Position numbers and translations under genes: made by a program. From Flavobacterium psychroterrae (lineage in GTDB: Bacteria > Bacteroidota > Bacteroidia > Flavobacteriales > Flavobacteriaceae): a stretch of 64,000 nt of DNA. Positions 9,594-19,705 of the stretch are shown here, piece by piece. Below the pieces are notes generated by a model, which saw only the letters and a list, made by a program, of their open reading frames with translations, searched no databases and was not told where the DNA came from. The stretch lies in the NCBI RefSeq assembly GCF_018380615.1, contig NZ_JAGYVZ010000001.1, positions 217,723 to 281,722 of the forward strand, in the 5' to 3' direction. Numbering within the stretch: the stretch's first letter is position 1; every line of letters starts with the position of its first letter.

Positions 9594-11570
9594 TTATTCT
9601 TGATAATTAAATGTTCCAGCTCCACCAAAATTATCATTCCAGCCTATGGTTTGCAATAACCAAGGATTTGAAGTTAAAGCTGTGTTGTTAAGACCATTAA
9701 TATAATAGTTGGGATTAAACTTAATATTAACAGCAACTCCATTAAAATTATCCATAGGCGTAATTAAGGGTGTGCGAATAAAGTTTGCAGTATAAAATGC
9801 TGCCAAAGTTGTTAACTGTGTTCCGAAATTTGCAGCATCTGGATCTGCCACCACATTTGCACGAGCAGCAGCTAAAGGATCTGTTGTTGAAGATGTGGTT
9901 GCAACTCTATACTGTAAAAAGTTACCAGTACGTTTTGTTCCGTTAATTGGAGTTAAACCTAATTTACTTACAGTACCTCCTATCACTCCAGGTAGCACTT
10001 CATTATCATATAACATCCATCTTTGAACATCCCAAAAGCGTTTTCCTTCGTAAGCTAATTCTACCCTTCTTTCATATAAAACCGCTTCAATAGCCTGATA
10101 TTTATCTGTCAATGTACCTATACCGTAATTGTTTGCAGAAGGAATACCTACGCGGTTTCTAATTCTTCCTAAATAAGCTACGGTATTCCCTGTTTGTCCT
10201 AAAGCTGCGTAACATTCGGCAATATTTAATAATAATTCAGCATAACGATATTCAAAAATATCAGTTCCGGAATATTGAAAGTTTGTTTCTTTACTAGCTG
10301 CAATATTTGTCATTTTTCTAACAAAAGCCGGACTTGAGATTGCAGTGTTTCCATCTGAAAAACCAGCTTTATTAGCACTATCTATCCAACGGTAGGCCCA
10401 AAGAACTGAATTAGGGGTTTCCTTTGATCCCCATTTAGCACCAGAGAAAGCAAATGTTCTATAGAATCTTGGATCTCTGTTAAGGAAGAAAGTAAAATCG
10501 TTGTAACCGTTTGCAACAGTTGGTCTTTTACCATCTGCCATTGGAAACAAATCAATCATTTCTTTAGGAGCGGCTACTCCTCCTCCTGTTCCTCCTAAAC
10601 TTAATAAACGAATTCCTTTTTCCCATGAATTATTAATGGCTTGAGAAGTAATACCTATTCCACAAAGTTGTACCGTGATTGCTTCTGAGCAAAATGCATT
10701 GTCAATCAAAAACATGTTTTCCCATTGTTTTGCAGTACTTCCGTATAGTCCATAGCCGTCAGCAGACAATTGAGCTTCTGCTTCCAATCCTGCTTTTAAA
10801 GCCGCTTCCCATCGTTCATTTGAACTGTCCCAATTTTTATTGAATATAGGACTAGCAAATGTTAAAAGCACTCTAGATTTTTGTGCCATAGCTGCTCCTT
10901 TTGTAAAACGTCCGTAAGCACCAGATCCCCAGTTTCCCGGTAATAAACTTGCCGCCATGTCTAAATCATTTACGATTTGCGCGACAACTTCAGACGGTTT
11001 GGCTCTCGGAAGTTGAATTGATGGGTCATCAGCAGCAGCTGCCTGAACAGTTGTAACGATTGGTACACCACCATATACGCGCAATAGATCAAAATACTGC
11101 ATCGCACGCATATAGTACATCTGCCCTTTTGCCTGATCGCGAAATGTTTTATCCAGGTTAGCACCTTTTACATCTACTTCTTCTAAAAAAGCATTACATT
11201 CTCTAATTCTGTTATAAGGATGATTACTAATACTTGTAGCCAATTTTGCTCCATAATACCCACTGGCATCAGCAGAATTTATAAACGTTTTATTTGGATT
11301 GATAAAATCTTGTGTACCTCCTAATTCCTCTGTAAATCTTGAATTGATATCTGTATAAGAACCAATAACAGTAGAAATTGGTGATTTATAAGCATTGTAA
11401 AAATCATAATATTGATTATCTACATAGGCCTGGGCGCGTTCCTGAGTCTGGTAGAACGTATCATCATAAAAGCCATAACCTTTCTTATCTTTTAGAAAAT
11501 CATCACTGCAAGAAACTGCACTTGCAGCAAGTAATATTGATAGCGCTATATATTTAAATGGTGTTTTCAT
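9594..11570 (-). CDS. SusD/RagB-family outer-membrane glycan-binding lipoprotein
   Basis: 658 residues with a lipoprotein signal peptide and lipobox AVSC (Cys21), followed by SDDFLKDK as in SusD proteins. The N-terminal SusD-like region (about 23-230) has YYMRAMQYFDLLRVYGGVPIV, and the RagB/SusD C-terminal region has YAELLLNIAECYAALGQ and RRVELAYEGKRFWDVQRW. It binds oligosaccharide at the cell surface and forms the lid of the partner SusC transporter. It is encoded 19 bp after susC. The enzymes around it point to pectic or RG-II oligosaccharides as ligand (inference). It lies at the upper end of the usual SusD length range. Confidence 0.95.
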   Translation of the reverse strand: MKTPFKYIALSILLAASAVSCSDDFLKDKKGYGFYDDTFYQTQERAQAYVDNQYYDFYNAYKSPISTVIGSYTDINSRFTEELGGTQDFINPNKTFINSADASGYYGAKLATSISNHPYNRIRECNAFLEEVDVKGANLDKTFRDQAKGQMYYMRAMQYFDLLRVYGGVPIVTTVQAAAADDPSIQLPRAKPSEVVAQIVNDLDMAASLLPGNWGSGAYGRFTKGAAMAQKSRVLLTFASPIFNKNWDSSNERWEAALKAGLEAEAQLSADGYGLYGSTAKQWENMFLIDNAFCSEAITVQLCGIGITSQAINNSWEKGIRLLSLGGTGGGVAAPKEMIDLFPMADGKRPTVANGYNDFTFFLNRDPRFYRTFAFSGAKWGSKETPNSVLWAYRWIDSANKAGFSDGNTAISSPAFVRKMTNIAASKETNFQYSGTDIFEYRYAELLLNIAECYAALGQTGNTVAYLGRIRNRVGIPSANNYGIGTLTDKYQAIEAVLYERRVELAYEGKRFWDVQRWMLYDNEVLPGVIGGTVSKLGLTPINGTKRTGNFLQYRVATTSSTTDPLAAARANVVADPDAANFGTQLTTLAAFYTANFIRTPLITPMDNFNGVAVNIKFNPNYYINGLNNTALTSNPWLLQTIGWNDNFGGAGTFNYQE

Positions 11571-11589
11571 AGTTCCTTTTTAATTTTGA

Positions 11590-14500
11590 TTAGAATGATA
11601 CGTTAAAATTAAGCGACCAAGTTCTAAGTGTAGGATAATTTACAGAAGAATTATCATACATATTTCTATAATGATCTGGATAAGGATTGTATAAATCCCA
11701 AAGGTTATTACCTGTTATACCCAGTGTAATAGCAGCGATTTTCGTGTCTGCGAAAACTTTCTTAGGTATGTCATAATTAAGACTTAAGTTTCTAACAAAA
11801 CAACGGAAAGTATTCAGCTGCCAGAAATCTGATGGACTAGACATATACGTCCATTGTGCTACATTTGGATACTTCCCATTTGGATTATCCTCAGCATACA
11901 TATCACTCCAGAAACTCTCACGAGACCACATATTGTGTGCAGAGGAAGTACCTTGATTTACTAAATCTACAAAATTAGCTCCACCCCAAGAAGTTGCTAT
12001 TTGAGTTCTCAAAGAAAATCCGTCAAATTTAAAACCTAAGTTTGTTGTAAAACCATAAGTTCTAGTACTATTGGCTAATTTTACGTAATCATTCTCTTTC
12101 ATGATTTGACCATCTGCCTGTGCTACAGATCCATCAGGATTAAGTTGTCCGGCAACATCCTGATAAGCCAAAGATCCTTTTCTTATTCCAGAAGCAGAAT
12201 TGATATCTAAGTATCTTGGTACACCTCCTGCTGCCGTTGCACGCTCAGTTAAATAAGCCCAATAATTGGTAATATCTTCATCTGTACGTAAAATACCGTC
12301 TCCTGTTGATGTTCCTTTCCAAACTGCAAATCCCCACACTGGATTAAATGATGAGTACCCCACTCGTAAATTATTACTAGATGGAAGAGCATTTCCCTGA
12401 TCAGGATATTTTTTGATTTCATTATTATTATAACTAAAGTTGATTCCAACATTATAGCTAATATTACTTTTTATCTTGTCACTCCAAGTAATGCTAACTT
12501 CTGATCCCCATGCATCAATTCGACCATAGTTTTGTTCAGCATACGCTCCTCCTACAGAAATTGGAACACCAACAGCACTACTCATATCTGTCAGCATATC
12601 TTTATTTTTGTCATAATAAAAATCATAAGTTAAACTTAATCTGTTTTTTAATAAATTAATATCAACTCCTACGTTATTTTTTATAGTAGTATCCCATGTT
12701 ACATCTCTATTTGGATTTACTTTAGGAGTCAAACCATTTCCACTAAATCCACCTCCACCAGTAGCTGTACCAGGTCCGAACTGAAAACCTTTATCTACGA
12801 TAAGATCATAATACTGCTCCCATCTCCAAGGTTGAATATTATCTTTACCTGTTTTACCAATTGAGTAGCGTACTTTCAAGAAATCAACCCATGGCACACT
12901 TTTTTCAAACCAGTTTTCTTTAGATATTACCCAACCCAATTGAACAGATGGGAAAGTTCCCCAATAATTTTCTGGTGCAAATTTTGTTGAAGCATCACTG
13001 CGGAGAATAAACTGGAACAAATATTTTTGCTTGTAGCTGTAATTGAAACGTCCAAAATAAGATAATGTTCCTCCTTCTACTTTTGTGGCCTGACTATTAG
13101 AAGTGCTTAATGTTCCGGCTGTACGATAATCTCCTAAGTAATCTTTGCCTGTATTTTCATAAGCCAAGCGTGTAAATGTACTATATACTTCTGAGGCTTC
13201 ACCACCTACCATTGCTCCAATTTGGTGATCTCCAAAAGTTCTGTCGTAGTTAATCAGGAAATCACCCTGAGTACTTTTGCTATCTGTATTATTATAATAA
13301 ACTCTTGAATTTCTTGCATTCGTTTCTATAATATAACTTCCTATAGGATTAGTTGTAGCATTATAAATACTAGGATTAGCTGAACTAGCCAAATGTCTAT
13401 CCATAAGTTGATAGTCTCTAATTCTAGCTAAATCATATGGCAATTGAATTTGTTCTGTATAAGCTGAGCTTTGATTTCTTGAATATGTTACCTTGAAAGA
13501 TAATCCTTTTACTGCAGCTACCTTATAATTTAGCGAAGCATTTACATTGAACGAATTATCGTCAGTAACTTGATGCGAGCCATTTTCTAAGTTTGCAAAA
13601 TAATTCCAACCAGCAATTGTAGTATTTGCATTTGCACTCCCAAAGTTCTTATTTGAATTAGGAAACGGAGACACATAGTATTGTTTCCCATCTAAAGTAG
13701 TTTCCCACGGCACATGTTGCGGCATATGTAGCAAAAATCCATAATCTGCTTGTTCTCCACCAGCAGCAGAACCATAGCTACCGTCACTAATATTTGATGA
13801 TGCTTTGGTAAATGATTTATCAACTACTCCAACATTTCCAGAAATAGAAGCAGAGAAATCTAAATTCTTTGCAATTTTAGCATTAATTCCGGTACGAAAA
13901 TTCCATTTATCGTATTTTTGGTTTCCTAAATTAGCATCCTGTGTTAGATAAGTTGCACCTGCAAAATACGTAATATCCTCATTACCTCCACTCACATTAA
14001 AAGAGTGTTTTTGTTGAATCGCTGGTTTCCACGCTTCTTCTAACCAGTTATAATTTAAGCTTTTCATTTGCTCCAATTCTGAAGCTGAATATAGAGTAGC
14101 GGGATCAATTACAGCTGGCGGAGTTACTCTTGAATTAAAAAATCTATTACTGAAAACCCCAAACTCATAAGCATTCAAAACTTTGCTATGGCTAACCGCA
14201 TCATTTATAGCAAGCTGACTATTATAAGAGAATTTTGCTTTACCAGCTTTACCACGTTTTGTTTTTACCACAATTGCCCCTTGTGAAGCACGAGAACCAT
14301 AAATTGCAGCAGAACCATCTTTTAAAACCGTAATACTCTCAATCTCTGAAGGATCTAATCTATTAAATTGTTCTAATGTAGGTTTACCATTCGAAGGATC
14401 AACCTGAATCATATCGTCAATGATTATCAAAGGAATATTAAAACCTCCATCTTTAGATAAACTAAATGTCTGACGAATCTGAACAGTTCCTGATTCACCC

Positions 14501-14994
14501 GGACGACCAGATCCACTAGTAACATTAACACCGGGAACTAATCCTTTTAGGGCATCAGATAAATTTGTTACTGGCAAGTCCATTAAATCATCTGCCTTGA
14601 TAGTAGCAATAGCTCCGGTAAGTTCCTTTCTCTTTTGAGTACCATAACCTACAACAACAATATTATCCAGTTGATTTGAATCTTCGGCTAATTTTGTACT
14701 CACAACAGTACGTCCGTTTAATGGTACTTCTGATTTTTTCATTCCAATGAAAGAAAAAACAAGAGTGGCTCCACTCTTAACTTTAATGGTATATTGACCA
14801 TTAAAATCTGTCGTGACTGTATTTTTTGTAGATTTCTCAGTTACGTTAACTCCTGGTAATTGTCCTCCTAAATTGTCAGTAACAGTTCCTGTTACAGTTA
14901 CAGTAGTGTAAGTGACTGTGTTCTGAGCATAACTCATAACAGTCATTAATGTAAACAAAAGAAAACTACATCTTTTTATAAGTGCTTGTTTCAT
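11590..14994 (-). CDS. SusC/RagA-family TonB-dependent outer-membrane transporter
   Basis: 1134 residues. Signal peptide 1-23 (MSYAQ); carboxypeptidase-D regulatory-like domain about 33-105 (VTGTVTDNLGGQLPGVNV); TonB-box-like LDNIVVVGYGTQ at 109-120; plug domain about 125-245 with SDALKGLVPGVNV and SITVLKDGSAAIYGSRASQGAIVVKTK; the rest is a 22-strand barrel ending in an aromatic residue (NFNVSF). It imports oligosaccharides through the outer membrane using TonB energy, together with SusD downstream. It heads transcription unit A; the shared operator at 15155-15198 and a promoter at 15124-15150 lie upstream. Confidence 0.95.
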   Translation of the reverse strand: MKQALIKRCSFLLFTLMTVMSYAQNTVTYTTVTVTGTVTDNLGGQLPGVNVTEKSTKNTVTTDFNGQYTIKVKSGATLVFSFIGMKKSEVPLNGRTVVSTKLAEDSNQLDNIVVVGYGTQKRKELTGAIATIKADDLMDLPVTNLSDALKGLVPGVNVTSGSGRPGESGTVQIRQTFSLSKDGGFNIPLIIIDDMIQVDPSNGKPTLEQFNRLDPSEIESITVLKDGSAAIYGSRASQGAIVVKTKRGKAGKAKFSYNSQLAINDAVSHSKVLNAYEFGVFSNRFFNSRVTPPAVIDPATLYSASELEQMKSLNYNWLEEAWKPAIQQKHSFNVSGGNEDITYFAGATYLTQDANLGNQKYDKWNFRTGINAKIAKNLDFSASISGNVGVVDKSFTKASSNISDGSYGSAAGGEQADYGFLLHMPQHVPWETTLDGKQYYVSPFPNSNKNFGSANANTTIAGWNYFANLENGSHQVTDDNSFNVNASLNYKVAAVKGLSFKVTYSRNQSSAYTEQIQLPYDLARIRDYQLMDRHLASSANPSIYNATTNPIGSYIIETNARNSRVYYNNTDSKSTQGDFLINYDRTFGDHQIGAMVGGEASEVYSTFTRLAYENTGKDYLGDYRTAGTLSTSNSQATKVEGGTLSYFGRFNYSYKQKYLFQFILRSDASTKFAPENYWGTFPSVQLGWVISKENWFEKSVPWVDFLKVRYSIGKTGKDNIQPWRWEQYYDLIVDKGFQFGPGTATGGGGFSGNGLTPKVNPNRDVTWDTTIKNNVGVDINLLKNRLSLTYDFYYDKNKDMLTDMSSAVGVPISVGGAYAEQNYGRIDAWGSEVSITWSDKIKSNISYNVGINFSYNNNEIKKYPDQGNALPSSNNLRVGYSSFNPVWGFAVWKGTSTGDGILRTDEDITNYWAYLTERATAAGGVPRYLDINSASGIRKGSLAYQDVAGQLNPDGSVAQADGQIMKENDYVKLANSTRTYGFTTNLGFKFDGFSLRTQIATSWGGANFVDLVNQGTSSAHNMWSRESFWSDMYAEDNPNGKYPNVAQWTYMSSPSDFWQLNTFRCFVRNLSLNYDIPKKVFADTKIAAITLGITGNNLWDLYNPYPDHYRNMYDNSSVNYPTLRTWSLNFNVSF

Positions 14995-15123
14995 AAATGT
15001 TTTTTTGGTTAGGTTAGTAATTTAAGTGTTAGTCATGTTTTCATGTGATTTATTAATAAACAAAATTTAATGTAATCTTAAATTATTTATTAAATGTTAA
15101 ATACACATTTATTAATCTTGATC

Positions 15124-15150
15124 CAAAAATATAACGATTGCGTATTACAA
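15124..15150 (-). promoter_or_regulatory. Putative Bacteroidota promoter of the susC operon
   Basis: On the minus strand TATTTTTG (15124-15131) matches the -7 consensus TAnnTTTG, with TTG at 15148-15150 as the -33 element. The spacer is only 16 bp, shorter than the usual 19-21, so the assignment is tentative. The direct-repeat operator lies immediately upstream. Confidence 0.5.
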
Positions 15151-15154
15151 CCGT

Positions 15155-15198
15155 CCTGTGCTATCCTGCTTCAATAGTATTATGCTAAAAAATTACAC
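15155..15198 (-). promoter_or_regulatory. Bipartite PUL operator, copy 1 (susC)
   Basis: Minus-strand CAGGATAGCACAGG (15155-15168) is a direct repeat of CAGG with a 10-bp period. GTGTAATTTTTTAG (15185-15198) lies 30 bp further upstream. The same pair of elements at the same spacing precedes GH78 and GH141. A one-turn direct repeat fits AraC-type DNA-binding domains such as those of hybrid two-component regulators; the regulator itself is inferred and not in the window. Confidence 0.7.
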
Positions 15199-15639
15199 TT
15201 AAAAAAACAATATTAATAAAAATATGAAAGAAAAAATATATGTATCAGAAAAAATGAAGAATAAGATTGAGTATAATCTAATATAAAAACTACTTTTTTT
15301 TGAAAAAGAGATAAAAAATAAGTAAAAACAATTTTATACTGTTTTATTCGTAAATTTTTGAAGTTGTGTATTGATACATAATCATTTAAACTTAATATAC
15401 CAAGTTTAAATGATTTGCTTTATGATGTAAAAACCACACTTATTAATTAATAAAATACGTACAACATATCTTAAAAGTAAAGATAAAAGCTTACGATCTA
15501 TCTAAAAAAAAATATTTTTTTTTTAAACGTAAATTCTGACCAAATGTTTTTTTTCCTAAACCATCAAACTAGATTCTTGTATTTTGTTTAATGGTAAAAA
15601 GTTTTTTTAATTATTTAAAAGAATTAATAAGCTAAGAAA
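15199..15639. other. AT-rich intergenic stretch without a visible gene
   Basis: About 440 bp of very AT-rich sequence between the susC promoter region and the end of the CE12 gene. No reading frame with homology, no clear terminator and no riboswitch-like structure were recognised. It separates transcription units A and B. Confidence 0.6.
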
Positions 15640-16431
15640 CTACAATTTTTTCATGGCATTAAAAACCAACTTTGCGACTTCAGTTCCTCCGGCGGTTTGA
15701 AAATGTGTATTATCTTTTTGTCCATCAGGATAAGCATCAAATTTGCCGGCTTCAAAATTCATAAAGTAATTTGTAGTAACAAAATCCTGCCCTTTTGACG
15801 AAAAGAATTCCATAGACAATTCATTTAAATCTATCAGCTTAACCTTTAATTCTTTCGCTACATCCTTAACCGCTTGCGGATATTCGCCATGAACGTTTGA
15901 TAATTTCCCGTCTTTCCAAGGATAATTTCTCGCAACCGGAGTCATCAATATTGGTATTGCACCTTTTTCTTTGGTTTGATTGATAAAAAGACGTAAAAAC
16001 TCCTTGTAACCTTCAATGTTTACATAGCGTTCCGTTTTTTCTACCGATGCATCGTTATGTCCAAATTGCATCATTACGATATCACCTTTTTGAAGCGAAT
16101 TGTAAACCGAAGCCCAACGTCCTTCCTGAAAAAAAGTTCGGGTACTTCTTCCGCCTTTTGCCCTGTCATCGATTTTAACTTCAGTGGCATTTCCTAAAAT
16201 AGCTGCGACCTGTTTCAAGCTGTCCTTCTTAAAAAAAGAAGGAAACATTTGTCCCCAACCCACTTGTGGAAACTTTTTAGTTTGATAATTTTCTTCTAAA
16301 GAATAATCTGCAACTGTCGAATCACCTATTAAATAAATTGTAGTCACTTTTGATTTAAAACTAAAAGCACTCAAAACCAATATTGAAACTAAACCGATTG
16401 AGAAAAATTTAAATTTATTCATAGTTTTCAT
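15640..16431 (-). CDS. CE12-type rhamnogalacturonan acetylesterase (SGNH hydrolase)
   Basis: 263 residues with an N-terminal signal or anchor segment (about 8-25). SGNH blocks are clear: YLIGDSTVADYS with nucleophile S38, KGGRSTRTF as block II, MMQFGHND as block III and DNTHF with D240/H243 as the remaining catalytic pair. The family removes acetyl groups from rhamnogalacturonan, exposing the backbone to lyases and hydrolases; periplasmic location is likely. Start ATG 16431 lies 1 bp from the CE8 stop, so the two esterase genes are translationally coupled. M4 at 16422 is an alternative start. It is the last gene of unit B. Confidence 0.88.
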   Translation of the reverse strand: MKTMNKFKFFSIGLVSILVLSAFSFKSKVTTIYLIGDSTVADYSLEENYQTKKFPQVGWGQMFPSFFKKDSLKQVAAILGNATEVKIDDRAKGGRSTRTFFQEGRWASVYNSLQKGDIVMMQFGHNDASVEKTERYVNIEGYKEFLRLFINQTKEKGAIPILMTPVARNYPWKDGKLSNVHGEYPQAVKDVAKELKVKLIDLNELSMEFFSSKGQDFVTTNYFMNFEAGKFDAYPDGQKDNTHFQTAGGTEVAKLVFNAMKKL

Positions 16432-16432
16432 T

Positions 16433-17419
16433 TTATTTATTTGGATTCCAACCGTTAAGTACCAACTCTATTTTATATTTTTTAAGGTCTTCTTTTTTTA
16501 ATTGATGTGACCAGGAAACTCTTTGAGATATATTTTTTGCGCCTGCGCCTTTGCTTCCGCATTCTGCATAATAAGCCGTTTTGTCCTTATCAGGAAATCT
16601 GGTATCAATCCAAGCGTTCCAACCTTCCGGTATAATATGCGAACCCATTTCGGTATTGATAAAAACGGTTTTAGCGTAAGGTCGCCAAGGCCTGCCAAGA
16701 AAAACTTTATCAACCGTCTTGTCTTTTGCAGTCAATTTACAATCTACAAAAACAAAACCATATTTATCTGCTTGCACCGTAGAAGCGGCAGTAATATAGG
16801 AATTGGTTAAACTTTCAATTGTACATTTATAGAAATAAGCGATCGACGAGCCAAAAATAAAATCAGTTGTACCGTTGATAAAACAGTTTTCAAAATAAGC
16901 CCTCACACTATCTTTTGATAAATAAAGAGTATCCTGATTCCCCAAAATAGCACATTTTTTAACGATAACACGATCAGCCTTAATATTCAAAGCCACAGCC
17001 TGCCCTACTCGTCCGGCAGTATTTTGCACGGTAAGATTTTCCAGCGTACAATTATCTCCTTCAATTAAAAATGAATACGAAGTAGACGTTCCAAAAGCTG
17101 TTTTGCCAGCCGGATCAACTTCTCTTAACGGTTTCCCCGAATAATCATCATAAGAAATTATGGTTTTATCTCTGTCAATTCCCTTTAAAGTAATATTGAT
17201 TTTTGATGAAGGAATTACTAACTTTTCGATATAAATTCCAGGTTTAATGATAATTATAACGCGTTTTTCGGCATTATCTTTTACATTGTTTATTGCTTCC
17301 TGAATTGTTTTAAAATTACCGGAACCGTCTTGCGCAACCGTTAATTCAAACTTATTATCAATAGTTTGCGCCGACAAAAATGTAGTTGCCAGTAAAAATA
17401 AACTTAAAATATACTTCAT
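16433..17419 (-). CDS. CE8 pectin methylesterase
   Basis: Starting at the ATG at 17419 (the open frame extends to 17455, but only this start gives a clean signal peptide, MKYILSLFLLATTFLSAQ) the protein has 328 residues, normal for CE8. Family motifs in order: GQAVAL with Q140, GNQDTLY with D163, GTTDFIFG with D186 and LGRPWRPYAKTVF with R243. These are the oxyanion, acid/base, nucleophile and sugar-binding residues of plant-type pectinesterases. It removes methyl esters from galacturonate, making the backbone available to the PL1 lyases and GH28. It lies 149 bp downstream of the GH127 gene. Confidence 0.92.
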   Translation of the reverse strand: MKYILSLFLLATTFLSAQTIDNKFELTVAQDGSGNFKTIQEAINNVKDNAEKRVIIIIKPGIYIEKLVIPSSKINITLKGIDRDKTIISYDDYSGKPLREVDPAGKTAFGTSTSYSFLIEGDNCTLENLTVQNTAGRVGQAVALNIKADRVIVKKCAILGNQDTLYLSKDSVRAYFENCFINGTTDFIFGSSIAYFYKCTIESLTNSYITAASTVQADKYGFVFVDCKLTAKDKTVDKVFLGRPWRPYAKTVFINTEMGSHIIPEGWNAWIDTRFPDKDKTAYYAECGSKGAGAKNISQRVSWSHQLKKEDLKKYKIELVLNGWNPNK

Positions 17420-17447
17420 TATTTTGATTTTAATTGTTCCTGATATC

Positions 17448-17552
17448 TTTGTCATCTTGACGGAGGAAAGATCACACTAGAAACTCCGCAATCTTAATCC
17501 CCAAACTTTGTCGACATTCTTGTTTAATTTCTCATTCTTAAAAATGACAAAC
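17448..17552. repeat. Degenerate dispersed palindromic element
   Basis: Begins TTTGTCATCTTGACGGAGG and ends AAAAATGACAAAC. The interior ACTTTGTCGAC and AACTCCGC match, in reverse orientation, the core CGACAAAG and GGAGTT of the copies at 25.2 and 42.2 kb. It lies between the GH127 stop and CE8. Confidence 0.55.
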
Positions 17553-17568
17553 TAAACTTTTTTAATAT

Positions 17569-19587
17569 TTAATGCGATATCCAAACTGTCATTTCGCCTT
17601 TGCCTTTATTTCCCCATGCAAAATACGGAATTAGTTTTACGCTATATTCTTTTGTCTTTTTATCAGATAAAGGTTTGTACAACTTTTTATTCCATGACGT
17701 ATCATCATTAATAAATGAAGTTGCGTTTATGCTCAATAATTTCCTTTTATCCAATTCAATAAAATCTGTCGTGAATTTAGAATTTACATCCAAAATCACA
17801 TCGTTTACGCTTGTATTTGCAGGAAGTTCGTTTGATTCTAAGCAATACACAATTGGACCTCTTTTTACGGCAACCTGATTTTTAACTTCTTCCACTAACG
17901 GATTGGCTTCCATTAATTCGATTTTCATCGGAATTTCTAATTCGATAACATCACCTTTTTTCCATTTTTGAGCTATTTTAAAATAAGAAGAAGTTTCAGT
18001 TTTTTCTGTTAATTTTTTACCGTTAACCGAAACTGTTGCATTTTCACTCCATCCCGGAATTCTCAAAAAGAAAACCTGATCTTGTTTTGGGGCTTTTACA
18101 ATTTTTAAAACAATTTTTCCGTCCCACGGATAATTGGTTTGCTGTTCCACTTCAAGAACTTCTCCGCTTAATGTTTTAGTTTTCAAAGTATTGCTTCCGT
18201 ACAAGTTCACATATAAACCTTCTTTTGAAAGATTGTATGCATAATTTCCAACTTCTGCAACAGTTCTGGTAACATTTGGCGCACAGCAATTTGATAATTT
18301 TATATAACCTTCTCGCTCATTTCCCCATCTTTGCTGAAAAGGCAAATCATAAGAAACATTTAGCGGATTGTTATAACAGAATTTATCTCCATCTAAATTA
18401 ACGCCCGATAAAACGCTATTGTACAAAGCCAATTCTACAATATCAGCATATTTTGCATCGCCAGTAATTTGAAGCATTCTCCAATTCCATAAGACGTTTC
18501 CAATATTGGCGCAGGTTTCGGTATGAGCCGTAGCATTTGGCAATTGAAAAGGTCGTCCGTAAGCCTGATGAATTTTCTGAACTACAATTGGATCGTAAGA
18601 AGTTCCGTCTGGCGAAACTCCGTCATACAAAGCACCGCAAGCTCCTGTAATGTACATTTTTCGATATGTTACATCATTCCAAATCGACTCCAGATTATCC
18701 AGTAATTTCTTTTCTCCCGTTTCTGCGTATAAATCTGCAACGCCTGCGTATAAATAATTGGCTCTTACGGCGTGACCCATTGCCGTAGTCTGTTGCCTAA
18801 ACGGAATTCTGTCCTGATTATCATCTGTTCCGTCGTTTGTGGTTCCTCTAATATCTATTAAATTATTGGCTAGTTCTAAGTATTTCGGATTTTTCGTTGT
18901 ACGATACATTTCGACAATTCCCATATAATGAGAAGGACAAATGGCATTTCGAGCCAATTCCGGCGACGCTTTTTTGTAGAAATCATACAAATAATCGGCA
19001 ACGCCTTTTGCAATATCCAGGAAATTAGTTTTTCCGGTGGCGCGATAATGTACGCAGGCAGCGGTCATTAAATGTCCCATATTGTATTTCTCGAAACCAA
19101 GTTGTTTTTTCACTTCCTCAGGCCCGAGAGTTCCCCAACGTTCATCGATTAAAACAGGAGTATGAATATAACCGTCTTTGCGTTGTACTTTTGCGAAAAG
19201 TGCAATTGCCTCGTCCATTTGGGCATCGAGTTTTTTGTCTTTTGTTACGGCATAAGTCGCTGCCATTCCTTCAAAAATTTTGTAAAAATCGCCATCGTGG
19301 AAAGAAGGCCCGCTGAATTTTCCTTTCATTAAACCTGCCGCAATTTCGAAGTTTTTATAAGCATGAGAAATCGAATCATTATGATACAGATCCCACATAT
19401 ACGGTAATGTGTTTTTGGTTTCTACATCAAATTGTTCTTTCCAGAAACCGTTTGTCCATTTTACATCTTCAAGACCTACACTTTGCAATTTAGAATACGG
19501 ACTGTTTGAATTTGCTACTAAACCTTTATTTTGAGCAAAAAATGAGGCTGAAATTAAAAACGTTAATATGGTGATGTTCTTTTTCAT
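17569..19587 (-). CDS. GH127-family glycoside hydrolase (beta-L-arabinofuranosidase or aceric acid hydrolase type)
   Basis: The start chosen is the ATG at 19587, which gives a signal peptide (MKKNITILTFLISASFFAQ) and 672 residues; the open frame continues to 19686 in repeat-derived sequence. It is an (alpha/alpha)6-barrel protein with the GH127 pattern: SFHDGDFYKIFEG (95-107), MGHLMTAA, HTETCAN (E357, C359) and LSNCCAPN (C434, C435). Glu-Cys plus Cys-Cys form the zinc site of characterised members, with one Cys as nucleophile. GH127 includes beta-L-arabinofuranosidases and the RG-II aceric acid hydrolase of B. thetaiotaomicron; the RG-II context favours the latter, but sequence alone cannot decide. 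It is separated from the upstream PL1 by an 834-bp repeat array. Confidence 0.88.
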   Translation of the reverse strand: MKKNITILTFLISASFFAQNKGLVANSNSPYSKLQSVGLEDVKWTNGFWKEQFDVETKNTLPYMWDLYHNDSISHAYKNFEIAAGLMKGKFSGPSFHDGDFYKIFEGMAATYAVTKDKKLDAQMDEAIALFAKVQRKDGYIHTPVLIDERWGTLGPEEVKKQLGFEKYNMGHLMTAACVHYRATGKTNFLDIAKGVADYLYDFYKKASPELARNAICPSHYMGIVEMYRTTKNPKYLELANNLIDIRGTTNDGTDDNQDRIPFRQQTTAMGHAVRANYLYAGVADLYAETGEKKLLDNLESIWNDVTYRKMYITGACGALYDGVSPDGTSYDPIVVQKIHQAYGRPFQLPNATAHTETCANIGNVLWNWRMLQITGDAKYADIVELALYNSVLSGVNLDGDKFCYNNPLNVSYDLPFQQRWGNEREGYIKLSNCCAPNVTRTVAEVGNYAYNLSKEGLYVNLYGSNTLKTKTLSGEVLEVEQQTNYPWDGKIVLKIVKAPKQDQVFFLRIPGWSENATVSVNGKKLTEKTETSSYFKIAQKWKKGDVIELEIPMKIELMEANPLVEEVKNQVAVKRGPIVYCLESNELPANTSVNDVILDVNSKFTTDFIELDKRKLLSINATSFINDDTSWNKKLYKPLSDKKTKEYSVKLIPYFAWGNKGKGEMTVWISH

Positions 19588-19705
19588 TTTTGAGGTTTTT
19601 TTGTTGTGAATTTGAACGCTGATGACACTGATTGCTAAAGCAAAACGCGGATTTAAAACGGATTTTTTTATCTCACAATCCGACAAATCTGCGAGAGTAT
19701 TTTTT

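Noticed and set aside
15199..15639. Possible riboswitch or small RNA in the gap between units A and B
   Set aside because: No conserved aptamer features, no GC-rich hairpins and no terminator; only AT-rich sequence could be seen.
17588..19686. N-terminal extension MSDCEIKKSVLNPRFALAIS of the GH127 frame
   Set aside because: The extension comes from the repeat region and would bury the signal peptide; the ATG at 19587 gives a normal exported protein.
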